DNA of 45,811 nucleotides, taken from a virus. Both the position numbers and the translations under genes were made by a program. The stretch is from positions 1 to 45,811 of the IMG/VR virus record IMGVR_UViG_3300032084_001307, one strand, 5' to 3'. A model generated the notes under the pieces. It saw nothing but the letters and a program-made list of their open reading frames with translations, searched no databases and was not told where the DNA came from. Below are positions 16,992 to 26,500 of the stretch, piece by piece. Numbering within the stretch: position 1 is the stretch's first letter; each line of letters begins with the position of its first letter.

Positions 16992-17594
16992 ATGAACGAA
17001 TTAGAAGCTATGAACATGCTTCTCAGACTGATCGGGTCATCACCGGTCAATAACGTAGAGACTCCACACCCCGATGCAGCTAACGCTAAGCAGACGCTAG
17101 ATCGTGTCAGACGAAAGCTACAGCGTAAGGGTTGGTGGTTTAGTATTGAATATTGTCCGACGTATACACCTAACAGTGATACAAAGGAAATTAGAATACC
17201 AGCTACTATAAGCTCGGTAGTATTTAATGATCCTCGCATAACTAAGCGAGGTAACAAACTATATGATCGTAGGAACAACACTTACCTATTCGAAGAGGCA
17301 ATTACTGCCTATCGACAAGTACGCATCCTCGAATGGGACGAGATGCCAGCGACAGCCCAGGAAACTGCTGCCTACATGGCTGGTGCTGAGTTTATCCGTG
17401 ACGAACTAGAAGATCCTCAGAAAGAGGCCAGCTTAAATGAATCAGCAGCGCAAGCATCTCTACTCCTAAAGAAGCAGGAGCTCGAGGAAGGCCAGTACAA
17501 CGTGTTTAACAAGGCACGGGTAGCTCAGGCTAGAGGTGGTGTGCGACCTTACCAGCGCAGTAACAAGCGCTTCTACGGCGACCCAGACGTGTAG
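16992..17594 (+). CDS. Tail tubular protein A (T7 gp11-like adaptor)
   Basis: 200 residues, the same size as T7 gp11 (196). It forms the ring joining portal and nozzle. Typical features are NELEAMNMLLRLIGSSPVN at the start, LDRVRRKLQRKGWWFSIEY, a strand pair with ITKRGNKLYDRRNNTYLFE and the helical C-terminus. GAGAGGTGAT precedes the ATG. First gene after the capsid terminator. Confidence 0.93.
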   Translation: MNELEAMNMLLRLIGSSPVNNVETPHPDAANAKQTLDRVRRKLQRKGWWFSIEYCPTYTPNSDTKEIRIPATISSVVFNDPRITKRGNKLYDRRNNTYLFEEAITAYRQVRILEWDEMPATAQETAAYMAGAEFIRDELEDPQKEASLNESAAQASLLLKKQELEEGQYNVFNKARVAQARGGVRPYQRSNKRFYGDPDV

Positions 17595-17601
17595 GTGACA
17601 C

Positions 17602-20130
17602 ATGCGAATAGAGCAATCTTATGACACACCGATACAAGGTGTAAGTACACTAGCCCCGCGTAATCGGGTAGATGGTCAAGCGACAACACAGCTAAACTTC
17701 AGATCCGATCCGGTGAATAAACTCACTAGGAGGCCACCCTTAAAGTGGCTAGGGTCACTGTTAGATGTAACCTCGGGGACGGACATACTAAACCACTCGT
17801 ATACCCGTGGTGACACTACCTACCGATACCTGCTCAATAAGGATACCGGTGACGTACATTGCTACATCAACGATACCCTACATATGTCACTAACAGTACC
17901 AGCATATGGTACAGGCCAGAACATAGTAGTACAGACGATTAATGATGAAACGTTCTTCGTAAATACTGACATAGTAGTACAGATGTTGCCAGATACAGAC
18001 GACGCAACCATCCAGAAAGTGTCCCATATCAACGTGACGGAAGCTTTGAACTATAGTGAAACAGTTCAGGTAAACATAACGAAAAGTAACGGTGACCGTG
18101 CGTCAGTATCATACAAAGTCCCCAGCTTAGGAACGTCAAATCCAAACTATGACGCAGCAGATAGAGCTCGAGCGACTACACGAGTAGCCCAAGAATTAGC
18201 TGCGCGTATAAACGCAGGTGGTACTATTCAAACTGGTAGGATACCAAACTACGACTATCCGTTAGACAACTACAACGATGCAGACTGGATGATGTACTGC
18301 GATCCTAACAGCGGTAATTTTGATTCGAGTATGAGCGTGTGTAAACCATACTTAGATGACTTCCCAGGCATTTCTGGAGTAACCGCAGTAGCACTAGGAT
18401 CCACAGTAGCCGTATGGGAGGATTCTGGTGAGTGGTTGAACGTAGAAATTGAGTCTGGTCAAGGTGATCGTACTACAGTAGCGTTTAACCAAGTCACAGA
18501 GAAAGTAGAAGGGTTACCGCTGTATGCTAAAGTGGGAACCCGGATAACAGTGCGTCCAGACCCAACATCTGAAAAGGGCACTTACTACCTGGAGGCTACA
18601 CGGATAGCGGACGACCCATCAGGTGAAGAACTCGAAGAAGTAGTATGGGTAGAATCGCGCAACCCACATGAACCATACGCGTTAGACTCCTCAACCCTCC
18701 CATTCAGCATTACGTTCAATAACGAATTGTACATATTTGAGGTCAATGACCTAGTGTTCCGCGACAGGAAGAATGGTGACAACGACTCGGTAGAGCAGCC
18801 AGAGTTTGTAGGAAAGACCATCAGAAATATAAGCTACTTTCAGAAGCGCTTAGTATTCCTATCAGACGATAGCGTGGTTATGTCAGAGACAGATGACCTG
18901 TTAAACTTCTGGAAACAGTCTGCTGTTCAATTACTGGTGACAGACCCCGTGACCATCGCGTCGTCTGCTGTCGAAGTAGATAAGCTGGCTCATGCGATCC
19001 CGCACAACCGTGACCTACTGGTTACAGCGGCGAATGGTCAATTTAAGATTAGTGGCTCATCCGCGGTAACACCACAAACAGTCTCAATGGCACTAACTAC
19101 TAAGAATGAATGCCAGACAGAAGTTGAACCCGTAGCCATGGGTAACTCCGTGTTTTTCCCGATTGATTACGGAGACTCTACGGGTATCCAAGAGTACACA
19201 GGTGAACGTGATACAAACCAAGACCATGCGAGATCTATCACTGAACATGTGATTGGCCTAATGCCGGGCACCATCAAGTTCTTGAAGGCGAGCCCTAACT
19301 TAGAAATGCTGGTAGTACAGACTCAAGGTGATCCAGACACGCTGTTTGTGTATGAGCAGTTCACCTTGGCAGACGGTAATAAGAGCCAGCGAGCTTGGAG
19401 TACTTGGAAGTTTAGCCAAGACGGCACAATCATTGACATCGAGTTCAAAAATGATCGGATGACTTTGATAGTGGACGAGGACGACAAGATACTTAAGAAA
19501 GAGTTAGACATGTACGCTAGGGTAGCAACAGGCGCGCATGAAGTATTTCTTGATGACTTATACTTAGACGAGTTCACTGGTGGGGAAAGCGTAAGATTGC
19601 GCTACCCGTACGCCGACGACATAGTACTAGTAAATCACGAAGATAATGAGCTAGCTCTGCTACCAATCGCATACACTCGGCTAAGTGAGAACTCTAATAC
19701 ACTAGTGTTCAACTCCCCGTTAGAACCGGAAGCTAAAGTCTACGTAGGGCGAAAGTACAGATCCGCATACCGACCGACCAGACCATTTCGCAGAACTGAA
19801 GACGGGCTAGCGATCACCACGGATCGCGTAAGGGTGGGTAAGTGGATTGTGGCTGTAGTCGATACAAACGAAATCAGCATGACAATCGACTCACCGTACG
19901 TGACAGAGGATTTGTATTGGAATCAGGATCAAACCTTTAATGGTCGATACCTAGCTTCGATTAACAACATCCTCGGAGAAGTGACCTTTACCACAGATGA
20001 TGTTAAGTTCTCATTCAACCAAGACGCCAAACTTGCAGAGGCGGAATTCTACACCGATAATCACTTAGGTTGCACAATTGCTGGCCTAAGCTGGGAAGGT
20101 CAATACTTCGCATCTAAAGGGAGGATGTAA
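17602..20130 (+). CDS. Tail tubular protein B (T7 gp12-like nozzle)
   Basis: 842 residues (T7 gp12 is 794). It forms the tail nozzle. Starts with the family's QSYDTPIQGVSTLAPRNR and GQATTQLNFRSDPVNKLTRRPPL segments and is beta-rich throughout; the ISYFQKRLVFLSDDSVVMSE and SDPVTIASSAVEVDKL-like central blade region, here VTDPVTIASSAVEV, and NLEMLVVQTQGDPDTLFVYE are also typical. The stop overlaps the next start (TAATG). Confidence 0.93.
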   Translation: MRIEQSYDTPIQGVSTLAPRNRVDGQATTQLNFRSDPVNKLTRRPPLKWLGSLLDVTSGTDILNHSYTRGDTTYRYLLNKDTGDVHCYINDTLHMSLTVPAYGTGQNIVVQTINDETFFVNTDIVVQMLPDTDDATIQKVSHINVTEALNYSETVQVNITKSNGDRASVSYKVPSLGTSNPNYDAADRARATTRVAQELAARINAGGTIQTGRIPNYDYPLDNYNDADWMMYCDPNSGNFDSSMSVCKPYLDDFPGISGVTAVALGSTVAVWEDSGEWLNVEIESGQGDRTTVAFNQVTEKVEGLPLYAKVGTRITVRPDPTSEKGTYYLEATRIADDPSGEELEEVVWVESRNPHEPYALDSSTLPFSITFNNELYIFEVNDLVFRDRKNGDNDSVEQPEFVGKTIRNISYFQKRLVFLSDDSVVMSETDDLLNFWKQSAVQLLVTDPVTIASSAVEVDKLAHAIPHNRDLLVTAANGQFKISGSSAVTPQTVSMALTTKNECQTEVEPVAMGNSVFFPIDYGDSTGIQEYTGERDTNQDHARSITEHVIGLMPGTIKFLKASPNLEMLVVQTQGDPDTLFVYEQFTLADGNKSQRAWSTWKFSQDGTIIDIEFKNDRMTLIVDEDDKILKKELDMYARVATGAHEVFLDDLYLDEFTGGESVRLRYPYADDIVLVNHEDNELALLPIAYTRLSENSNTLVFNSPLEPEAKVYVGRKYRSAYRPTRPFRRTEDGLAITTDRVRVGKWIVAVVDTNEISMTIDSPYVTEDLYWNQDQTFNGRYLASINNILGEVTFTTDDVKFSFNQDAKLAEAEFYTDNHLGCTIAGLSWEGQYFASKGRM

Positions 20131-20663
20131 TGGCACAATACGCCGACGCAGTACAAGCCGGCTCGAGTGCTCTTGCATACATGCTAACGGGCTCTAATGC
20201 AGAGTCCCGTGCAGCATACAACGCAGAGTATCAACGACTAGCACATCGTGCTAACGTACTCGAAGCACGTCAGGTAGCACAGTCTAATCTGGCAGCAATC
20301 GAACAAGACAAGATTCTATCCAATACACAGATCCGCATAAACCAGTCACACGCTGAGGCGCAGGCCCTAGTAAGTGCAGCGGCAGCGGGTGTAGATGGTG
20401 GGTCTGTCGATGACGTAATATACGACACAGAACGTAACGCAGCATTCGCACTAAGCAGAAACAACGCAAAGGCCGAGCAAGAGAAGGAGTATCAGGTAGC
20501 CGCAATCGGTAGCCAAAGCTCTGAGCTACTTGCTATCCCAGACCGAGCAGAATACAGTTCAGCCGGTGCGATATTAGAAGCCTTTAGCTCACTCGAGCAA
20601 AGTGACTTAGATATTATGGAATCAGGCGCAGTAAAGGGCCTGAGTAAACTTTGGAGCAAATAA
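20130..20663 (+). CDS. Internal virion protein (T7 gp14-like)
   Basis: 177 residues, Ala-rich and largely helical, close to T7 gp14 (196). The pattern of an Ala-rich N-terminus, EYQRLAHRANVLEARQVAQSN, INQSHAEAQALVSAAAAGVDGGS then VDDVIYDTERNAA is characteristic of gp14 homologues. In T7 this protein is ejected first and forms a channel in the outer membrane for DNA entry. Followed by two further ejection proteins. Confidence 0.88.
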   Translation: MAQYADAVQAGSSALAYMLTGSNAESRAAYNAEYQRLAHRANVLEARQVAQSNLAAIEQDKILSNTQIRINQSHAEAQALVSAAAAGVDGGSVDDVIYDTERNAAFALSRNNAKAEQEKEYQVAAIGSQSSELLAIPDRAEYSSAGAILEAFSSLEQSDLDIMESGAVKGLSKLWSK

Positions 20664-20664
20664 C

Positions 20665-23499
20665 ATGACCGAATTCGGGCAACCACGACGTTCAGCTACA
20701 CAGGACGCAAACGCCGGTGTGATCAATCCACCAGCTCAGAGAGTGGCCGCTCGGACGGTCGCTACTCCAGCTAAGAAAGAACAACCAACACAGTTAGGTA
20801 CAGCTATCGAGTCAACTGGCGCTAAGCTAGGGGCCGCGTTACAGTCCTACCTGACTGAAGAAACGACTAACATTAACGAACGGAAAGCAACGGCAGCAGC
20901 CATCCGACAGGGGCAGGCTACATCTATCAACAGTGTAGATGCTACTAAGGAACGCACAGGCTGGACACGGGCTATATTCGGCCAGGACGTAGAATACCGT
21001 GAGGCACAGCAACGTGCTGCCACTAATTCCGTACAACAGCTATACATTGAGCAAGCCGCTAAGGTAGGCGAATTCAAAGGTGAAACGCCGGCTGAATACG
21101 AACAGCGCTTAATAGCAGGCCTAGACACAGTGCTTGAGCCATATCAGGATGATCAGGAAACAAAGAGTATGATTACCCTGAAGTTCATGGAAGCAAGCGC
21201 TAAATTAGCCAACAAGCACTACGCAGAGCACTACGCTTATAATCAGCAGCAGCAGCGTGAGACCTACGAGAAAGAGGTTCAACAGACCTTTGATACTTGG
21301 ACAGTAGACCAAACTCAGCTAAAGGATGTCACAGAAGCAGAAGCCCAGTTAGATCGAGTTTACAGCTTCTTCAACGGGCACTCTAAACCTGCGGGTATGT
21401 CCCCAGAGGCCTGGCGTGGATCCGTAAACAACCAACTAGATGTAGCGCTACGGAACGGTAACATCGGTGCCTACAAGATGGCACAGCTATCTGGCTGGAC
21501 AGATAAGCTGCTCCCAGCAGAGCGGCTAAAGCTAGACAAAGCCATTTCAGTGTACGACACACAGTTCTTCCAGAAGGTTAATCGCCAGTACGAGCAAGCG
21601 GAGTTAGCAGCACTAGACGCAGCAAATGCGGATGAGGCAGCAGCAATTTATGCCGAGTTTCGGTCGTCCTTAGGTATTGATTACCAGAAGGCATCAGGCT
21701 CAGCACGTAGCATGTCAGCTCTGGCTCGGTCAGACTTTAATGACGTGATTGGTCAGCGCGAGTCTAATGGTAATTATCAAGCAGAGAATCAGCTTGGCTA
21801 CATCGGTAAGTACCAATTTGGCGGCATGGCCTTGGAATCCACTGGCTATAAGAAAGACGGTAAGTGGACAGGCAAAGATGGCGTTAACTCAGCAGACGAC
21901 TGGAAGAACAACCCGGATGCACAAGAGAGCGCGATGGCCACACTAACAGGTCAGAATCGTCGGCATCTAACTAGCCGTGGTGTTATGGACAAAGTAGGCG
22001 AAACCTTCAACGGTGTACGAGTGACTGAGCAGGGCTTACTAGCCGCTAGCCACTTAGTCGGTGCAGAGGCAGTAGCCCGTATGCTTGAATCTGGTACTGT
22101 CCCTGCGGATGCTAACGGCACAACTGCACTGTCTTACATGAGTATGTTCCAGAACCCCACAACTGATGTGAATCAGGAAGTAGCCAACGAGCTAACGGAA
22201 GACATGTACGCTAGTGGCTCCGAGCGTGGGGCACAAGTACTAGCGCAGCATGCAAGTCGGGCTGAGAAGGCCGCACAGGCGCTCCAGAAGACTACTAGGA
22301 CACTGGGCGAGAAAGCGATCAAAGCAGCCTTAAAGAAAGAGGCCGAACTCAAGCGACTTAACGCTCTAAAAGATGCTCACCGAGACCCGGACGCAGTGTC
22401 CAGGGGATCTAAGTTGTCAGGTCTTAATCCAACCAAAGCAGAAGCTGAGGAAACACTAGACATGGTACTAGTCGATGAGATTAGTACACAACTCGGGTTA
22501 GAGAAGCCGCTGACTATGACAGAAGCCGCACAGGTTATGATGACCGATGTGTCCATAGCTAACCGAATAGCGAACATCGTGAAGGACAAGCAAACGGACT
22601 CACCAATGGTGGATCGGATGATTGAAACCTTCATCGGAGGCTTCGGTACGCACATCGACGAGAACAATCAGTTAACTGAAAGTGGTAAGACGGCCCTTGC
22701 AGCCATCGCACAGTTCGAAAAGAATGAAGCATGGTTTAAAGGTATGATCGGGAGTAAGTACGATCACCTTGAGATAATCAAGCGGGGTGTGTACATGCAA
22801 CACACCGCAGATATGATCCAGAAAGACATTGACCTATTCGAAAAGAACAAGGGCAACAAGGAACAGTACGGCATCAATTGGGAACTAGGTGAAAACGAGT
22901 CCAAGAGAGATCGAATCCAGGGCCTAGTAAATAGGTTTGGTGGTGGTACTCCTTATGGGAGCTCACTAGCCCACTACATGGAAGAGTTCGATCGGGGGTT
23001 AATCTTATACCAAGGGGATCGTAAACGCGCTGAGACATACCTGCGTAAGTCAGTAATGAACTCAGGGTTATCGTATCGTGGTAAAGCCATCATAGGTGGA
23101 CGCAAACTAAACGAGGTGACTAAGTATCCATTCGAACAGTTGCTAGACTCAGCACAAGAGTCAGTAGGGAATGGTGCCAGCATGCTAACGCCTAAGTTAG
23201 CCTCTATGGGAGTAGCACTAGAGGGTGAAGACGGTAAGATACTGACAAGTATTGAACAGGTTGAGGATCTCGAATTCTATACAGTAGATGGCGTAGATGG
23301 GTTTTACATGACCTCACCATGGACTCAAGCAGACGCATTTGTAAGTCATAGCGATATGGCGCACTGGGCGAAACAAATCCAACAGAGAGACAACTTCAGT
23401 CGGATGAAGCAAGAAGCTGGAGACAAGGTAGTAGACCAGTGGATGAAAGAACAAGAAACGCTACAAAAGTATGCACCAATCGGTGCTGGATTCTTCTAA
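20665..23499 (+). CDS. Internal virion protein with lytic transglycosylase domain (gp15/phiKMV gp36-like)
   Basis: 944 residues. Residues 1-340 are helical and Ala/Gln-rich. Around residues 360-475 lies a peptidoglycan hydrolase of the lytic transglycosylase type: IGQRESNGNY, with the likely catalytic Glu near 366, then LGYIGKYQFGGMALESTGY and AASHLVGAEAVARML. The rest is helical. T7 carries its transglycosylase at the N-terminus of gp16, whereas phiKMV carries a muralytic domain in gp36; here it is in the middle of the equivalent of gp15/gp36. It would open the cell wall during DNA ejection and is probably part of the virion core. Confidence 0.87.
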   Translation: MTEFGQPRRSATQDANAGVINPPAQRVAARTVATPAKKEQPTQLGTAIESTGAKLGAALQSYLTEETTNINERKATAAAIRQGQATSINSVDATKERTGWTRAIFGQDVEYREAQQRAATNSVQQLYIEQAAKVGEFKGETPAEYEQRLIAGLDTVLEPYQDDQETKSMITLKFMEASAKLANKHYAEHYAYNQQQQRETYEKEVQQTFDTWTVDQTQLKDVTEAEAQLDRVYSFFNGHSKPAGMSPEAWRGSVNNQLDVALRNGNIGAYKMAQLSGWTDKLLPAERLKLDKAISVYDTQFFQKVNRQYEQAELAALDAANADEAAAIYAEFRSSLGIDYQKASGSARSMSALARSDFNDVIGQRESNGNYQAENQLGYIGKYQFGGMALESTGYKKDGKWTGKDGVNSADDWKNNPDAQESAMATLTGQNRRHLTSRGVMDKVGETFNGVRVTEQGLLAASHLVGAEAVARMLESGTVPADANGTTALSYMSMFQNPTTDVNQEVANELTEDMYASGSERGAQVLAQHASRAEKAAQALQKTTRTLGEKAIKAALKKEAELKRLNALKDAHRDPDAVSRGSKLSGLNPTKAEAEETLDMVLVDEISTQLGLEKPLTMTEAAQVMMTDVSIANRIANIVKDKQTDSPMVDRMIETFIGGFGTHIDENNQLTESGKTALAAIAQFEKNEAWFKGMIGSKYDHLEIIKRGVYMQHTADMIQKDIDLFEKNKGNKEQYGINWELGENESKRDRIQGLVNRFGGGTPYGSSLAHYMEEFDRGLILYQGDRKRAETYLRKSVMNSGLSYRGKAIIGGRKLNEVTKYPFEQLLDSAQESVGNGASMLTPKLASMGVALEGEDGKILTSIEQVEDLEFYTVDGVDGFYMTSPWTQADAFVSHSDMAHWAKQIQQRDNFSRMKQEAGDKVVDQWMKEQETLQKYAPIGAGFF

Positions 23500-23511
23500 A
23501 GAGAGATAAGT

Positions 23512-26500
23512 ATGACCGACATAAAACAAGTCGTTGATGGTGACACAATCAAAACTGACAATGATAAGTTGCGTGTCGGTTTTATCGACACAGCAGAATC
23601 AGTTCACCCTGATGAAGCGAAGAACACTGCCGAGGGTAAGCTAGCGTCGGAGTTCGCGCAGACTATGCTGCCGACCGGTGAGCCAATCGAGCACGTGCCA
23701 TATGGACACGACCACTTCGGCAGACAAGTCAGCGGTGTAGTCCGCAACGTGAACGGAGTGGATGTAGACTACGGTTTCGTCGCGCTAGACCAGGATATGA
23801 GCAAGTACTACACGAAGTACGGTACTCACCCAGATCCACAAAAGCATAACGAATACAAGCAATACTACAGTAAGCACGTACCATATCAATACGGTGACCC
23901 TGCGGCGGATATTAGCGATGAAGACTTCAACCAAGTGGCCAAACTACAAACGGAGTTTACAGAGGCTTATTCAAAACACGCGAAAGGTGAAGCCTCTCGG
24001 GAAGTACTTGATGCTGCGACAGCGGCGCTCTATGCTGATCCAGCCAAAGTTGCTCAATATCGACAGAGGCTCTCAGATTGGAACCGTCCAGTCGATCAAG
24101 AGTCTACATCCACTGTCCGTGGAGCTATGGCAATCGCAATGGAAGATCCTGGAATGCGAGAGCAGTACAACCGAGTTGTGCGAAACGGGCACCTCATCGA
24201 GTCACAAGTACCCGAAGATGAACCATCGTTCTGGAGCAACCTCACTACGACCTTCTCAATGCTCAACACAGTCTCGAACAAAGCAGACATCGAGACAATG
24301 TGGGACGCCAGACTTTATGGCTCTGATTTAGACGTAAGTGAAGCCGATCTAGTTGCCGGTGTACCAGAGCAGTACCACTCAGCCGTACTAACTGAAGCGA
24401 GCAAGTATAACGACTATGCAGCCTTGGTCTACAAGGATCAGTTACTCGAGGACATCAAGAACGACCGGCAGTTCAGTAACATGGAGTGGTACGCCCAATT
24501 CGGATACGGGGCTGCGGCGATCATCGCGGATCCAGTAACTTTGATGTCTGGTGGCCCATTGGCTAAGATCGGAACCACCGCTGTAGGAGCCACGCGAACG
24601 TGGCAAGCAAGCCGGGCGTTAGCCGGGAAAGGTACAGTAGCAGGAGCTGAAAAGATGGCTTCTCTGGCAGCATGGACTGCCGGCGGCGCTGCCGAAGGCG
24701 CACTGTTGAACATGCCACGGCTCCAAGGTGACCATACATACACGGCTAAGGACTACCAGCTCGACATTCTGTTTGATGCCGGCTTTGGTCTAATGTTAGG
24801 TTCCGCAGTGGGTGTAGCAAAACTCGTACTAAACTACGTGGTGGACGTTAAGAAGGCACGCAAAGCTGAGCAGGAAGAGATCGCAAACTGGGCTAAGGAA
24901 AGACAGTCTGGTGAAGTCGTGATGACTCCACAGCAAGCTGAGGTCAAAGCGGAGGCAGTAAATGCCCAAGCGCCACAACGGGTACGACAAGCATTACCCG
25001 AAGTAGAGGCGCCACAGGTAGCGGCCACAGTAACACCAGCAGAAGCGACACCATTCGAAGCAGTAACAGAGGTCTCAAGTGAAGGATTCAAAGCAGCTTC
25101 AGACACGCTGGCCGGCGTAATACCCCAAGACACACCACTTCGCAAGCTCATAAACTCACAGAAGGGTCTTAACAAGAAGTCACTATCACCGGAGGAGCGC
25201 GTATTAGCCAACAAGCTAAACGCCGACATCCTACACATAGTAGCGTCATTCCCAGATGGGCGTATTCCAGCTAACGTCAACAAGGCTATCGAGGGTGTAA
25301 CCTTCCGACAGAAACAATCACGTAAAGTGAATGCGATGAGCGACCTACTACAGGGTAAGGTAGCTGACGAGACAGGTTTACTACAACGATACGTTTCGGC
25401 ACTGAAGTCACACACTGAGCTCTGGGACGGTACTGATCCTATACGTGTAGAGGCTAATGAGTTCTTCCGTAACAACGCGGAACTACTCGGTACAGTAGAA
25501 AACTTTGACCCTGACTTAGCAAACTTAACCAAGAGCTTACCGAAAGAAGTCTCGTACATAAAGGATGTGGTAGAGCTAAACCAGCTAGCAGCGAAGAAGA
25601 ACGACGCACAGTTCACTGAACTAGTAGAAGAGCTGAACGGTTTAGTCTCAGAACGTATGACACAGCGTGAACTGGGTGACCAACCTAAGTTCCGGGACAG
25701 CAGCAAGTCATTCGGTAGGACAGTCGAGATGTCTCCACAAGAGATAATGGCTCAGTTAAAGAAAGAAGGTCTAACACCTAAGACTACTGAGTACAGCAAG
25801 CGACTGAAGGAGTTACGCAAGACTGGCCGGGTGGCTGTATCTGACGACATTAACCAAGTAGGGCGACTCGATCAAGTAGAGGTTGGGAAGGTAGAAACCG
25901 ATAAGTACAGTGAAGCATCTGTAACGGGAATTCGCGAAGAAATTGACCAGGACTTACTACCGCGATCCTTTAACGAGTCCGTAACACAAGCGGCATACAA
26001 GAACCCAACCGTAGAGTCCCTGCGACAACTACGCCAAAGTTTAGACCAGGCTGTACTGAAGAAGCTTGGTAGCAAGACCATCCGGGGTAAATCCGACTCA
26101 GTGAAGCGCCGGCAGCAATTTGAGCGTGTGCGTAAAGCACTGATCACTGACAAGCAAGCTACCTTAGCGCGTATGGTTAAAGCAGGTGAGTGGCAGAACG
26201 TTGAGGATGTAATCCGAGCTTCACATGATCTAAACTTGGCGGCTAAGCGGCTGAAAGCGGCGCAGCCTGAGACCACGGTCAAACCTAAACTGACCGAAGA
26301 GTCGATGGATCAGGCGATCAAAGATGTTGAGAATGGCGTTACACCGCTACTAGAGACCTCTGAAGGTATCCAAGATGCGTACGAGGAGCTAGTGGAGAAG
26401 TCACTAGCTAAGGTACAGTCTGGCATTGACAAATTCGTAGCCTCAGGTGAGAAGAAGGCATTCGCACTAGCACGTAAACCGACTGGGGTATTAGACACTA

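Noticed and set aside
24834-25706. Long open frame on the minus strand (290 codons), and similar ones at 16039-16494, 25872-26282 and 14208-14513
   Set aside because: Each lies wholly within a well-supported + strand virion gene, is Ser/Arg/Cys-rich as expected for antisense of this codon style, and has no ribosome site or domain.
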